Positions 9,701-19,198 of a DNA stretch of 64,000 nucleotides are shown one piece after another (the first letter of the stretch is position 1; each line of letters starts with the position of its first letter). This DNA comes from Bedellia somnulentella. Its lineage: Eukaryota; Arthropoda; Insecta; Lepidoptera; Bedelliidae. The stretch covers positions 7,688,001 through 7,752,000 of the forward strand of contig OY755187.1 of the NCBI GenBank assembly GCA_963576735.1. Reading direction: 5' to 3'. The position numbers and the translations under genes were made by a program. The notes under the pieces were generated by a model. It was given only the letters and a program-made list of their open reading frames with translations. It ran no database searches and had not been told where the DNA came from.

Positions 9701-11292
9701 CGTGGGTGTATGTAAGAGGCGTCTAAGGGAATTGGGGCTCTATAAGGGATTTTTGGGCGATGCGGTTGGGGACCCATCATCAAAACCCTTTATTTTATCA
9801 TCTCTTCCCATTCAATTTCCAAAAGTGGCTGAGAATTTTCTTATACTTCAGCTCGTGCTACCCCTGGTAGAGATTAGTACAAACATTTAATATTTTTCTT
9901 TCTTTCTTTCCTTCTTTCTAGATTTTTCGCCTGAGTAGAATGAGAGTAGAGTAAAAAAATATCTAACAGAGCATAGAACATAAGTCTTGTTAAAAACTAA
10001 TAATCACAAAATGTTCTAAATCGCGTTTGATATTTCAGTTGCCAACCAACCTCTGTTTAATCTAATAAGCCGAATTACACAATACATCGTTTATCTAACC
10101 GATTATTTGCCTGGCCTTTATGGCTATCGAACGTTTTTACATAACAGCCAATTAGCCTCCCATCATTGTTCAAGCTTTAGATCTAATGCATGCTTTGTAA
10201 TACGGATGCAACTATTAAATCAAAGTCGAATGCTTTTGAACAAAAACGGCTAAAATGTTTAAAAACATACATACATACATATACTCACGGCTATAAATCC
10301 CTTAACGGGGTAGCCAGAGCTTTGGAATGAAAAATTCCTCAGCCACTTTTGGAAGTTGAATGGGGAAAAGATGGTAATAATAAATGTTTTTGGTGACGGG
10401 TCTCCAACCACATCGCCCAAAAGTCACTTAATAAGCCCCTATATCCTTAGTCGCCTCTTACGATCACCCACTGGTAGATATGGGGTAGTGTTATTCTAAG
10501 CCGACACTACACGGCACCCTACACTAACTACACCCTAAATATCATGTAAAAAATATAAAAAAAATAAATGCCTGAACGATTTTCAGTTGTTTACGAACAT
10601 GTTTAAAAAATGCCAAAGAAAATCAGTGTTCATCGAATAGATAAAGATTGCTACGTGGAAGTGGATTCAACGGAGGTAAGATTTGTATATTAAATAATTA
10701 CCATGCCGTTTCGGCTAAGTACCACAATACCACATCTCTTAGGTTTGAACAGGGCAACTATAATCTTCTTTTTACTTGCGCGTTTAAGTCGTTGTTTTTG
10801 ATACAATTGGCAAATTTTCACTGGAGAAAAATATTTTATCACATATAAATTCCGATTCCTTTTGCAAAAATTGACTGCAACATTTTAGATTCCAAGTGCC
10901 TGGCTATCCCTTATTGAAAATATAATAATATGCATTTAATACATACATACATATACTCACAGCCATAAATCCCAAAAAGGGGTAGCCAGAGCTTCAAAGT
11001 TAGATATTCCTCAGCCACATTTCGAAGTACACGGCAATGAAGTTAGTTAAAATCTATAAATAAAATTCACTTGGTATCCGCCCTGGTATCTCACGCGTAA
11101 TAAGTTTTTTAATGATGTTAGCCAATATGAGCCTTCCTGGTTTAATAGGCTATCTGACACTGAAATATTTTTTGTTTTTGTTCCCAAGTTTTGTGAGCGT
11201 TTAAAAAACAAACTTCAGATTTAAAATATCATAAAATGTAGAGTAATAAATTATATTACCTGCACGAGTGCAATCAGGGCAGCTATACGCAT
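1..11292 (-). CDS. ZP-domain extracellular matrix/cuticle protein with C-terminal CYPGS repeats (spliced, 3' end outside window)
   Basis: Spliced minus-strand gene; coding exons 11292-11260, 7954-7671, 7364-7205, 5235-5068, 4143-3965, 1877-1742 and 742-1. Every intron is GT-AG and every phase matches (0, 2, 0, 0, 2, 0), giving at least 567 residues in one frame. The protein starts MRIAALIALVQLSLAAAAAD, a clear signal peptide. A ZP domain spans about residues 71-331 (INVNCNDQFIDV, AGCGSRPLCNACG, PFMVDMLDVV, VECWMDIQRG, KIHDCWAHDSD, LQLTDKDGC, YLSCNVELCINNC). From about 342 the tail carries ten C[YF]PGSxDPxC modules separated by Pro/Thr/Gln-rich linkers. Insect ZP proteins polymerise in apical extracellular matrix and cuticle; that role is inferred from the family. 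No furin site or transmembrane segment is seen, but the C-terminus lies off the left edge. I cannot assign a fly orthologue, so no symbol is given. Confidence 0.92.
1100..1208 (+). mobile_element. S2 SINE fragment (3' part)
   Basis: ACGTGGGTACTCTGTACACC, TTCAGAAGTACTAGTACCTC and CCCCTTCGGGGATATACG match the 3' half of the S2 element at 31849-32216, in the opposite orientation. The tRNA-like head is missing. Confidence 0.7.
1465..1645 (+). mobile_element. L1x LINE 3' end with inverted 5' part
   Basis: 1540-1645 reads forward as AATAAAAGAGCATGTATGAA, then GTGGCGATCGA, matching the L1x copy at 30098-30336. 1465-1510 reads as the reverse complement of the neighbouring upstream part (CATGCTCTTTTATTCTTC, CGGACCCCCGCCTTT). 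The two halves face each other, as in twin-primed insertions. Confidence 0.65.
1742..1877 (-). CDS. ZP gene exon 7
   Basis: 136-nt exon. Acceptor TTTCAG precedes 1877 and donor GTAAGT follows 1742. It completes a split Lys codon and encodes 45 residues including KLIDFWQKT, AYSKVNAFRFPE and YLSCNVE. This is the ZP-C stretch in which a conserved aromatic/FxFP-like segment precedes the last cysteines. The frame joins perfectly to exon 6 (phase 2) and exon 8 (phase 0). Confidence 0.9.
2178..2345 (-). mobile_element. Fragments of L1x tail (2178-2230) and S1 tail (2240-2345)
   Basis: ACTCACGCCATATTGGGG is a decayed L1x terminus on the minus strand. Immediately after, GTATACTCTTGGCTATACAT, GGGTAGCCAGAGCTTCG and GGAAGTTAAGTGGGGAAAA match the tail half of a minus-strand S1. 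Confidence 0.6.
2605..3153. mobile_element. Foldback element, unit 1 (549 bp)
   Basis: Begins GGCCTAGACCTCGC and ends with its complement GCGAGGTCTAGGCC. The left arm (2605-2853) is inverted in the right arm (about 2911-3153), leaving a spacer of roughly 57 bp. AATT flanks both ends. There is no coding sequence, so it is a non-autonomous snapback element. Confidence 0.85.
3166..3754. mobile_element. Foldback element, unit 2 (589 bp), in tandem with unit 1
   Basis: Same ends and arms as unit 1, with AATT on both sides, separated from unit 1 only by AATTGGCCAATT. The internal arms extend further than in unit 1 (AACTGGAAAATATCGAAAG pairs with the left-arm CTTTCGGTATTTTCCAGTT, with mismatches). 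Confidence 0.85.
3965..4143 (-). CDS. ZP gene exon 6
   Basis: 179-nt exon (59 codons plus two bases). Acceptor TTTCAG precedes 4143 and donor GTAAGT follows 3965. It encodes SIKIGEALTILVYLKD, LKIHDCWAHDSDAYDS and LQLTDKDGCP. This is the typical insect ZP pattern of 'IGE.LT..VYL.D', 'C.A.D' and 'LTD..GCP'. It is the most diagnostic exon for the family. Confidence 0.93.
4613..4644 (+). mobile_element. S1 SINE internal fragment
   Basis: GGCGATGCGG and GGAGACCCATCACCAACGAT match the middle of S1; the rest is absent and the palindrome at 4645 begins exactly where the match stops. Confidence 0.6.
4645..4703. repeat. Perfect 27-bp palindrome (hairpin, 5-nt loop)
   Basis: Left arm 4645-4671 starts TGCTGCCTCAGCATTACG; right arm 4677-4703 is its exact reverse complement; loop TCCAA. 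A related 10-bp inverted pair, CGCTGTACAG (about 4710) and CTGTACAGCG (about 4849), lies next to it, followed by AATAAA and a CT microsatellite. Likely the end of a recently inserted element, or a small-RNA precursor. Confidence 0.8.
5068..5235 (-). CDS. ZP gene exon 5
   Basis: 168-nt exon (56 codons, phase 0 to phase 0). Acceptor TTCCAG precedes 5235 and donor GTGAGT follows 5068. It encodes VSCAKTSLELTAGVQ, LKPFMVDMLDVVAV and GGVECWMDIQRG, the ZP-N/ZP-C linker and start of ZP-C. GC content is higher than in the surrounding intron. Confidence 0.92.
5526..5769 (+). mobile_element. S1 SINE, near full length
   Basis: Head GCTGTGTAGTGTCGGC to tail CCGTGAGTATATGTATG, inside the intron between exons 4 and 5. 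GTTAAGATAAT occurs before (5495) and after the copy, but the upstream one is not adjacent to the head. Confidence 0.9.
5954..6192 (+). mobile_element. S1 SINE, near full length
   Basis: Complete head and tail with a few bases deleted in the middle. TAATAAAAGATA occurs just upstream (5930-5941) and downstream (6196-6207), a probable diverged target-site duplication. Confidence 0.9.
6771..7031 (-). mobile_element. S1 SINE, full length with TSD
   Basis: Minus-strand copy with a CATA-repeat tail. It is flanked by TGTCTCTTTTA at 6760-6770 and 7034-7044, an 11-bp target-site duplication. Confidence 0.93.
7205..7364 (-). CDS. ZP gene exon 4
   Basis: 160-nt exon, phase 2 to phase 0. Acceptor CTTCCAG precedes 7364 and donor GTAAGG follows 7205. 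It encodes YVSLGGSQSQYQFRVPLAGC, then CNACGTIDNVLVFQADEFVQ. The paired cysteines and the 'NVLVFQADEFVQ' strand are ZP-N features. GC-rich compared with flanks. Confidence 0.92.
7671..7954 (-). CDS. ZP gene exon 3
   Basis: 284-nt exon (94 codons plus two bases). Acceptor TTTCCAG precedes 7954 and donor GTGAGT follows 7671. It encodes the rest of the signal peptide (LSLAAAAAD), an acidic pre-ZP segment of about 50 residues (including NNDLDLFYESSEDT), and the start of ZP-N (INVNCNDQFIDVTVDF, PFDGIIYSKGF, NDPKC). Confidence 0.92.
8310..8480 (-). mobile_element. L1x LINE 3' end remnant
   Basis: The reverse complement reads AGTCTCTGCCTACCCCAATGG, preceded by GGATCGCACAAAGTAG and AGAATAAAAGAATTATGAA, homologous to the L1x copy at 30098-30336 but diverged. 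The ORF is broken. Confidence 0.65.
8527..9350. other. Intronic DNA with no recognised feature
   Basis: AT-rich sequence of intron 2. A 102-codon open frame at 8527-8835 (+) has no recognisable domain and no splice or codon support, so I do not call it a gene. Confidence 0.5.
9363..9537. mobile_element. Small foldback/MITE-like element
   Basis: Ends AAGAGCTTATTCCATT and AATGGAATAAGCTCTT are perfect inverted 16-mers. Inside, TGAATTCAGACGT and GTCTGAATTCAG/GTCTGAATACAG continue the imperfect palindrome. No coding capacity. Confidence 0.7.
9664..9876 (+). mobile_element. S1 SINE, diverged, tail lost
   Basis: Matches S1 from GTCGGTTTAGAATAGCAC to CTACCCCTGGTAGAGATT. The CCGTGAG and TATG tail are missing. 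Confidence 0.85.
10265..10514 (-). mobile_element. S1 SINE, full length
   Basis: Tail CATACATACATATACTCACGG, then GGGGTAGCCAGAGCTTTGG and head GCCGACACTACACGGC. The variant uses GATCACCCACTGG rather than GTACACCCACCGG. Confidence 0.92.
10939..11030 (-). mobile_element. S1 SINE, tail fragment
   Basis: CATACATACATATACTCACAG, AAAAAGGGGTAGCCAGAGC and CCTCAGCCACATTTCGAAG; the head half is absent. It lies about 230 bp downstream of exon 2 on the gene's strand. Confidence 0.8.
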
Positions 11293-11309
11293 ATCAGCTT
11301 CATGAGGAT
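11260..11309 (-). CDS. ZP gene exon 2: translation start and signal peptide
   Basis: 50-nt exon. Acceptor TATTTGCAG precedes 11309 and donor GTAATA follows 11260. The start codon chosen is 11292-11290, which opens MRIAALIALVQ and runs in frame into exon 3. An upstream ATG at 11303-11301 is out of frame and closes after six codons at 11283. The chosen ATG has G at -3, the upstream one C. The frame before the chosen ATG is closed by TGA in the putative exon 1, so no longer N-terminus is available by that route. Confidence 0.85.
11283..11303 (-). promoter_or_regulatory. Overlapping upstream ORF in the ZP gene leader
   Basis: ATG AAG CTG ATA TGC GTA TAG: six codons and a stop, out of frame with and overlapping the main start at 11292. 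Weak context (C at -3) would favour leaky scanning to the main ATG, which has G at -3. Regulatory effect is inference. Confidence 0.45.
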
Positions 11310-11319
11310 CTGCAAATAC

Positions 11320-13170
11320 AAAAAAATAATATTAGACACAATATAAATAAGAATTTAGCTAACCTTTTATATATGAGAAAGCTATAAATGTGTGTGTGAG
11401 TGTGTGTAAAACACGTGAATAAAATTTAACACTTAATGCATGTGATTCAAATGAAAACGCTAAAAGAGAGGTTTTTTTAATGGATGATAACTAAAAGCTA
11501 GCGACATTTTTGTAAAGCTTTACTTATGTAAATTACGATATGTACAAAAATAATTAAAATGCCAGTTCTTCCGTCTACGACCCCCTAGTGATGTACCCTT
11601 TGTAAGCCCCTTCGCACCCTTAGCCAGCTCTTACACTACCTTACAACAATGAAATGAAGTTGTGCTATTCCAAACCAAACTTAACATAACACATATCTAA
11701 CTACATATATAAATGTAGAGTTAGAAGAGCAGCAGTTTTCTTGGGCAAAGTTGAGATCGTGAGGTCAGCGCGGCTGAACCGACAGTTTCCGTGTTCAGGA
11801 TTGCGAAATAAAAATAAACAACACTTTTTGTACGTTTCTTTGATTGTTTTATATTTATTTATTTTCAAAGAGAATCAATTGATAATATTGATTACGTGAG
11901 AAAGTGTATTTCATGTCTTTTGGGACGCGCCAATATTAATACCAACTCTTTGTGAGTTTTGACAATTAGGAATGTTATTAAAGCATGAGAGTATATTATT
12001 TATGTAAAATATTATCTAAGGAAGATTATTAGAGAAATATTTTTTGTATACATATTAATGTTAATGATAAGTGCAAAGTACAGTAGAATAAAAAAAATAT
12101 TTTTTTTCAGACGGCAGTGCGTATTTTAGAGCTTACCAAATAAAATAATAAACATAGCACATGCCGAAATTAAAATGCTAATTATGCAACAGAAGAGTGA
12201 TGACTAATTAATGTGACATGAGATACAAAACATCAAATTAAAAGGCCTTGTAGTTCGATTGTAAAATATTTATGTTACCAACATTATTAGGCACGTAAAT
12301 AATAATTAAAGTTTCGTCCATGTGTGTAATCGTGACCCCTGAACTTTGAAATACATGATGTATTAGTTTTAAACTTACACATAAAGCTGAATGATAGCCG
12401 TTTGGTGATCGTCCGAAAAATATCGGAACTTGAAGGTTCAAGTATTTTAGTTTATCACATAGTTAAGCTAGCCTAAGCTCTTTAAGTTTTTGGAGTTTTT
12501 AAACGCGATTGGTTGCTGATAAGGTTAACTTATCACAAAAAAAGCTTTTATTTCACTGTCTTTTTGCGTTCGAAGAAAAATTGCAATTGATCGGAAAAGA
12601 AAAAGGAGTAAAAAAAAATACTATATAATCATAATATAATAATCATTGTATAAATATTATTGCATGATGGAAACTGATGGATATATACAATGTATGTATA
12701 AATAGATTAAATAAATGCGACCACATATTTTAATGACATACTAAAAAACTATTTTAAGTATCAAAGATTATCTAATAGGTTAGTAGTTCTTTTACATTAT
12801 TAAATAAAAGCAGTATGTTTCTTCGATTATTTATAACAGATAACATAGAAATAAAAATATATTAATACAGTGATGAAATCTAAGACATGCAAGTACTGGA
12901 TTCATGGATTAGTCATTACTGTTATAAACCTTAAGTCATCTTTAACTCGACCTAAAAAGCGTTCATTTCTAATCAATGTTTAGTATTACTCAAATGCTCA
13001 AATACAATCAATTAGATAATAAAATGTTTTGATAGGTTAAGACATAAACTTTTCGCGTTGGTGTCTTAACAATTAGCAATAACACTTAGTAATTTAAAAT
13101 ACAATCCTGAAAATCAATCTCATTAGAAGATGTCTTTTAAACTGACCAACCTTACCATTCAATAAATAAC
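11320..13170. other. AT-rich intronic DNA, no gene
   Basis: Only short low-complexity runs (GT-rich at 11390-11410) are seen. The reading frames in it are short and without recognisable domains. Confidence 0.5.
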
Positions 13171-13179
13171 ATTGAATTG

Positions 13180-13615
13180 TCATTCATATTTTTCGCTCAA
13201 CCAATCACGGTTTCTGTAATTTTGAGAAACATCTGGAAACACCTTCTGAATAAGTTCATCTTTTGATCGAGTTAACTGACAAAAACTTTGAGGAAAGTTA
13301 ATGCAGCCTGTCAACATGTCTATAGGAAATTTGCCATTACCAATGTCAATGAGTTGTTTAGAGAATATGTTTCCAGATTGGTCATTTTGCAACTCGACAT
13401 GCATATTCTTGCTTAAATGAAGTACTTTGACATGTTTCCACAAATTGGAGGACTTTAGACATGCATTGAGTTCATCAGCTGGCGTTGATCGTGGAATCAC
13501 GGGCAATGTTTGACGAAATTCTCCTGCTAATAAAATCATTGCACCACCAAATCGGTTATTATTGCTCCGTAGATCTTTAAAGGTTCTGTCTACATTGCTT
13601 AGACAACAGTGAATG
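13180..13615 (-). pseudogene. PIF1-type Helitron helicase fragment
   Basis: One frame reads LSNVDRTFKDLRSNN, GGAMILLAGEFRQTLPVIPR, STPADELNACLKSSNLWKHV, then NDQSGNIFSKQLIDIGNGK, ending with a stop after RNRDWLSEKYE. This is the middle of Helitron PIF1 helicases, which unwind DNA during rolling-circle transposition. The Walker A part upstream and the C-terminal motifs are absent, so it is non-functional. Confidence 0.88.
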
Positions 13616-13872
13616 CTTGTAATTTAATATGAACTTTATACCATAGCAATAAAGCTTAAATTGACTACGTTTCAGTTACAAATCATTTGTATGGGAAAAA
13701 GAAAAGGGCTATTTTTAGGGTTTTTCCAGCAAATAATTCTAATTTTTCTCGCCGTAAAAACCATCCTTGAACTTCAACGAACATTTTAAAAAAAGATTTG
13801 GCCAAATTGGTCCAGGCGTTGTTGAGTTATGCGCTTACCAACACATTTTGCGATTCATTTTTATATTAAAGA
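13180..13872 (-). mobile_element. Helitron remnant with 5' terminus
   Basis: The minus-strand 5' end is A|TCTTTAATATAAAAATGAA at 13872, a Helitron-type TC start after an A. It is followed by the non-coding leader (AATTTGGCCAAATC) and then helicase coding sequence at 13615-13180. No CTAG terminus with hairpin was found on the left, so the 3' end is lost or unrecognised. Confidence 0.65.
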
Positions 13873-14106
13873 TATAGTGCCCAACCGCATCCCTCAGCAA
13901 TTTCTTAGAATAACCTAGACATGTTAGTTAGACTGCAGAAAAGATTCAGGAAAATCTATACTATCTACCCCAATCTATACTTACTCACTCATATATGATC
14001 AAGTACGTCTGATAATATGTTTCATATTTTTGTTTACTTCCTTAAACATGTTCACATATTTGTATTACACATTTCTTCTTATCAATTAACAAAGGACATA
14101 GCATAA

Positions 14107-14337
14107 CATACATACATATACATATACTCACGGCTATGAATCCCTTGAAGGGGTAGCCAAAGCTTGGGAATCAGAAATACCTCAGCCACTTTTGGAAGTT
14201 GCGTAGGGAAAAGATGGCGGAATAAAGGTTGTTGGTGATGGGTCTCCAACCGCATCGCCCAAAAATCCCTTAAAAGCCCCAATACCGTTAGTCGCCTCTT
14301 ACGACCCACCGGAAGAAATGGGATAGTGTTATTCTTA
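14107..14337 (-). mobile_element. S1 SINE with TSD, head slightly truncated
   Basis: Flanked by GACATAGCATAA at 14095-14106 and 14338-14349 (12-bp duplication). The head lacks the terminal GCTGTGTAGTGTCGG. Confidence 0.93.
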
Positions 14338-14682
14338 GACATAGCATAAAAGGTGAAAAAACAAATAAATCATGAATCTCGTACTAAATATAAATAAAAT
14401 GACTAAAAGAACTTATATTCATCAATAATTAACCAATGATTATAACTTCAATGCGTGCTTTAATTAATCATAGACATTTAAGGTCACAAGAAAAACATGA
14501 GAAAATTCGTACACGTATGTTTTATTGTGTGAGAACATGCAACTCATACAAGTGTCATTACATGTAAATCTTACACACATCATACTTGTTTTTTTTAGAA
14601 GTTTTCCATAATTGATTATGATGGTATAGTAGGGTTTTCATTGACGCCATATAGTCATCAATAAGCAAAACTTTTCATAACT

Positions 14683-14940
14683 GCTGTGTAGTGTCGGCTT
14701 CTGCTGTGTAGTATCGGCTTAGAATAGCACTACCCCATTTCTTCCGATGGGTTTGCGTAAGAGGTGACTAACGGTATTGGGGCCTTTAAGGGATTGTTGG
14801 GCGATGCGGTTGGAGACCCATCACCAACAACCTTTATTTTTACCATCTTTTCCCCACTCACATTTCCAAAAGTGGCTGAGGAATCCTTAGCTCTGGCTAC
14901 CCCTTCTAGGGATTTACAGCCGTGAGTATATGTATATGAG
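14683..14940 (+). mobile_element. S1 SINE with duplicated head
   Basis: GCTGTGTAGTGTCGGCTT (14683-14700) is immediately followed by a second head, GCTGTGTAGTATCGGCTT, and a whole S1. Either a head-to-head template jump or two nested insertions. Confidence 0.9.
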
Positions 14941-15272
14941 TATATGGTTCTAGTTGTCATTTAAATCATCGGGAAGTTCTTACTTCAGGTATTTAGGCCT
15001 TTTCCCGAGGTAAATGTTTCATTGATAATATTGTTAATGTTGAAATTAAACATCGCGGTTTACTCCATACCCACTCATGAATGAGTTAAAATGTATTTAT
15101 GTGACAGAGAATCTTTACCAAGCGGCAATGATTTTATATTTCATTAGTATCCTATTTAGGTTAAGAGCCAGTTTTCTTAAAAACTGATGAAATGTGTGTA
15201 ACGCTAAATTGAACAAGCCATTCGAATTTCCTATTCCTAACCACCTACATTTCTCCAAATCTTTTGCATGGC

Positions 15273-15479
15273 GCTGTGTAGTGTCGGTTTAGAATAGCAC
15301 TATCCCTTTTCTTCCGGTGGGTGTACGTAAGAGGCGACTAACAGTATTGGGGCTTTTAGGGATTTTTGGGCGATGCGTTTGGAGACTTATCACCAACAAC
15401 CTTTATTCACCATCTTTTTCCCACGCAACTTCAAAAAGTGGCTGTGAAATTTCTAAATCCTTAGCTCTGGCTGTCCCCA
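15273..15479 (+). mobile_element. S1 SINE, 3'-truncated
   Basis: Complete head; ends at CTTAGCTCTGGCTGTCCCC without the CCGTGAG/TATG tail. Confidence 0.9.
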
Positions 15480-15984
15480 TGCTTGCTTTGCTATGTTTTG
15501 CATTATCAAAAAAAAACATAAAAATTTCGATTACCTAAATAGAAAGTGAAGTAACTTTTCGGAATCGTAAATGTCCTGAACTTTATTTCAAGGGCGATTT
15601 CTTATGTTTGTATGTCATGGTTGGTATGACATCATGGGACAACGGTAACCGGTATAACAGGTAGCTTAACTGTAATGTATTATGTCGTGATGAGTAAACG
15701 CACGTTTTTGTCTTCTTTAACGTTATCATATCGATACGATGCGAGCTTAAATTTTATTCAAGGTTACAAGCACCTTGATTTTTATTGAAGATGCGTTGTG
15801 TTAATGATTTTTGATGGTTTTATCCTGCGTGTAACCTTTATTTACTTTTGTGAATGGTTTTTAAATATTGTTTATAGTTGTATTTGTTTGTAGTAGAAGG
15901 TTGACGTAAATTACTTTTACTCTTTCCAATTTTTCATGTAGAGGGACTTTAAATATTGATAAATAATTGAATTAGTTAGCAAAA

Positions 15985-16678
15985 CTAGCTGACCCGCAAA
16001 CCCATTTTTTTTAAAAGAAAGTGCCTCGGAAATATTTTATTATGTTGCACTTTAAATTCATTAATTGGTGCATTTAGAAATGGGAAAATAATTTCTAAAT
16101 AGTCGGATCAAAACAAGCTTTTGGCTAGAACAAAAAAAAAAATAATACAATATATATTTACCACATATTTGATACAGAAATATCATGTTTGTTGCAAACT
16201 TGTCTGTTTTTTTTCTACGTTTATATATACAGAATTATGGTCATGTAAATATAAATATAACAACATAAATAAATTAAAAAGATAATCTTTTTTTTCTTTG
16301 TTTTTTAGTTTGTCTTGCGGACTCTTCAGATCCACTGAAAAAATATTATTCTTGAATAAACAAAGTCTACATCTAAAATTTTGATCGGTAGCATTAGTAG
16401 GAGTTCTAAAAAGGTCACAGCTTCAACACTCTAACAGTTTAACATAAAAATATAGTTAAGACCCCAATTCGATACAACAGCATTTAAAAATTGAGATAAA
16501 AGTTATGTAACAGTGCGTGAACTCAGTGGAGCTATAATTATGATTTCAAGAATAATTTGTGGTGTCGAGAAACACATATACAGGCTGTAGCCCAATTTTA
16601 ATTCTCAGAGAAATATTAAATTAAGTTCTATAGAGGCGAACGATAAAGTTTTTATTAATATATAAAGATTTTTATAGA
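15985..16678 (-). mobile_element. Non-autonomous Helitron, 694 bp
   Basis: Minus-strand 5' end TCTATAAAAATCTTTATATA (at 16678) and 3' end GCGGGTCAGCTAG (at 15985). The flanking bases are A at the 5' side and T at the 3' side, the Helitron A|T insertion rule. No coding sequence remains. Confidence 0.75.
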
Positions 16679-17217
16679 TGTCATTTACCAAAAAACACTG
16701 TTTTATTCTTATCACTTATGGCATCTAAAAATTATAGTTTTTAGTATTATTACTTTTATTAGTACCTACATTACCAATATATGTTACTATTTTGAACTAA
16801 CTCTACATATTACTCATTGTGTAAATATAAAAATATACTGAAAAGTTTATTAAGTGTCCCCAAGAAAACACGCTTTTTAAAAAGTTTTTATTTCGAAAAC
16901 AGCCTTTATGTGTTAAGGGCCTAAAGCACTACATCAATTATTTACTAAAGTAGGCCATTTGGTATTTCTATACAATCAAATTGCAGATTTTTTGTAATGA
17001 TTTTTATTTAATTTTCGATGTTGAACAAGTTCATGATGTCTTTCTTTTCCTTTATGAACTTCTGACCTTTATCTTTCGATGTGTGTTTTGAAAGTTTCCT
17101 CAGATCATTAGAAGACATCGTTAGAGTGTATTCCTTTATTTTATAAATAGAAAGATAATACATATCTATTGCATCACATTAGATCTACTATGATGTTTCT
17201 ATGATAGCAATTGATTA

Positions 17218-17419
17218 GCCGTGTAGTGTCGGTTTAGAATAGCACGACCCCGTTTCTACCGATGGGTGTGCGTAAGAGGCGACTAACGGTACTGTGGCTT
17301 TAGGGATTTTTGGGCGATGCGGTTGGAGACCCATCACCGACCTTTACTTTACCATCTTTTTCCCTACTCAATTTTCCAAAAGTGGCTGAGGAATTTCTAA
17401 CCGTGAGTATATATGTATG
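17218..17419 (+). mobile_element. S1 SINE with internal deletion
   Basis: Head GCCGTGTAGTGTCGG; the block CTTAGCTCTGGCTACCCC is missing, and GGAATTTCTAA joins directly to CCGTGAGTATATATGTATG. Confidence 0.9.
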
Positions 17420-17588
17420 ATAACAAAAACTCCTTCAAAGTACTTACTTATCTTTTTGCTACAAACATCCCTTTCTGATTTGATATTTGTATTGGAAAGT
17501 TAAAAGCTTAGAATATATGGTATAATTTTATCTATCTCGTTCTATAAATTACGATTATAATTAGGAGAAGAATCCGTCATTTTCGAGA

Positions 17589-17645
17589 AAGTCGCTCCCA
17601 ATTGGGGTGGGTACAGGCAATTCATCGCAACTTTGTACCCAACCT
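17589..17645 (-). mobile_element. L1x 3' end fragment
   Basis: CAATTGGGGTGGGTACAGGCAAT, ATCGCAACTTTGTACCC resemble the L1x terminus in reverse complement; heavily diverged. Confidence 0.4.
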
Positions 17646-17663
17646 TTCAAAATTCATCTACAT

Positions 17664-17900
17664 ATATACATACATATACTCACGGCTATAAATCCTTAGA
17701 AGGGGTAGCCAGAGCTAACTAGAAATTCCTCAGCCACTTTTGGAAATTTAAGTGGGGGAAAGAAGGTAAAATAAAGGTTGTTGGTGACGGGTCTCCAACT
17801 GCATCGCCCAAAAATCCCTTAAAAGCCCCAATACCGTTAGTCACCTATTACGTACACCCACCGGCAGAAATGGGGTAGTGTTATTCTAAGCCTACACAGC
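17664..17900 (-). mobile_element. S1 SINE with TSD
   Basis: Flanked by TTCATCTACAT at 17653-17663 and 17906-17916. Full tail; head shortened to CCTACACAGC. Confidence 0.93.
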
Positions 17901-17919
17901 ATAATTTCATCTACATTCA

Positions 17920-18640
17920 TCAATATTTTCATACATGCCCTTCTATTAAATACACAGTCATAATTTATGCTTACTCTATGTCATAAAAGGTTACATTCCT
18001 ATAAAACCGTCACATTAAACCTATGGTATAAAATGTACACATGAAACATTGCATAAATAATTTTAAGCAAGACCCTGCAATCAATAAAACTCATCTCAAT
18101 ATAAAATTATTACATAAACCGCAATGAAGTTGTCAAAATGTTATTGTAAATGATTATGTTGTATTCTAATATTAACATGTTACGACTCATATAATGATAG
18201 AATACAATAGCCAAATCAATATAATTGTTTTATTACAATGCAAATGATTCAATATACATAATTACTATGAAAATTTGCAATAATGTTTTTGTGTGTAGAT
18301 TTGATTCCTTAAAACATTTTAGTTAATATAATAATTTATTATTTAAATTGCGTTGTGGTTGTTGCGTCAATAGATTTATATAAACCAAAACAAAATTTAT
18401 TGAATTGTACAATTTCTTTGTTATATATAAACAACAATCTACTCTAATTGGAAAAAAACTATTTATTTGATAGCAATAATTATCTACTAAGGTTTGATTC
18501 CTCAGATGCACTATTGAAGACATTAGCAGATTATGCTAGTATGAATAAATATACGCTTGGCGTGCATTTTTCTAAGGAGGCCATCTAACTTAACTATCAA
18601 GGAAAAAGTCATAATGATATAGCTAGATATATCCAGTTCA
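17920..18640. other. AT-rich intronic DNA, no feature recognised
   Basis: No repeat family named here, no coding evidence, no splice-supported exon. Confidence 0.5.
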
Positions 18641-18646
18641 TTATCT

Positions 18647-18895
18647 GCTGTGTATTGCCGGCTTAGAATAGCACTACCCCATTTCTTCCGGTGGGTGTAC
18701 GTAAGAGGCGACTAACGTTATTCGGGCTTTTAAGGGATTTTTGGGCGATGCGGTTGACCCGCCACCAAAATCCTTTATTTCACCATCTTTTCCCCAAGCA
18801 ACTTCCAAAAGTGGCTGAGGAATTTCTAATTCCTTAGCTCTGGGGGAATTCCTTCATGGGATTTATAGCCGTGAGTATGTGTATGTATGTATGTG
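18647..18895 (+). mobile_element. S1 SINE with TSD
   Basis: TATCCAGTTCATT at 18630-18642 and 18896-18908 flanks the copy (13 bp). A deletion removes part of CTGGCTACCCC. Confidence 0.93.
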
Positions 18896-19017
18896 TATCC
18901 AGTTCATTTGGAGGCGTAGATGTGTAATATTGAGCTAACATCAACAAATAACATAAGTTTCATATACAAATGTTAGCCTTAGAGCCGATTAGGTAAAGTT
19001 CTATAGGCCCCAACATA

Positions 19018-19164
19018 TCTATACTTATAATAAATCTGTAGAGAGGTCAATTCTGTACATGAAATATATTTTCAAAATAACTATCAGGGGGTGATTAGTG
19101 ATCGATACTGATGCCAAAAATGCATTCAGTAAAATTTTTGTCTGTCTGTCTGTCTGTCTGTCTT

Positions 19165-19198
<34 letters not shown>

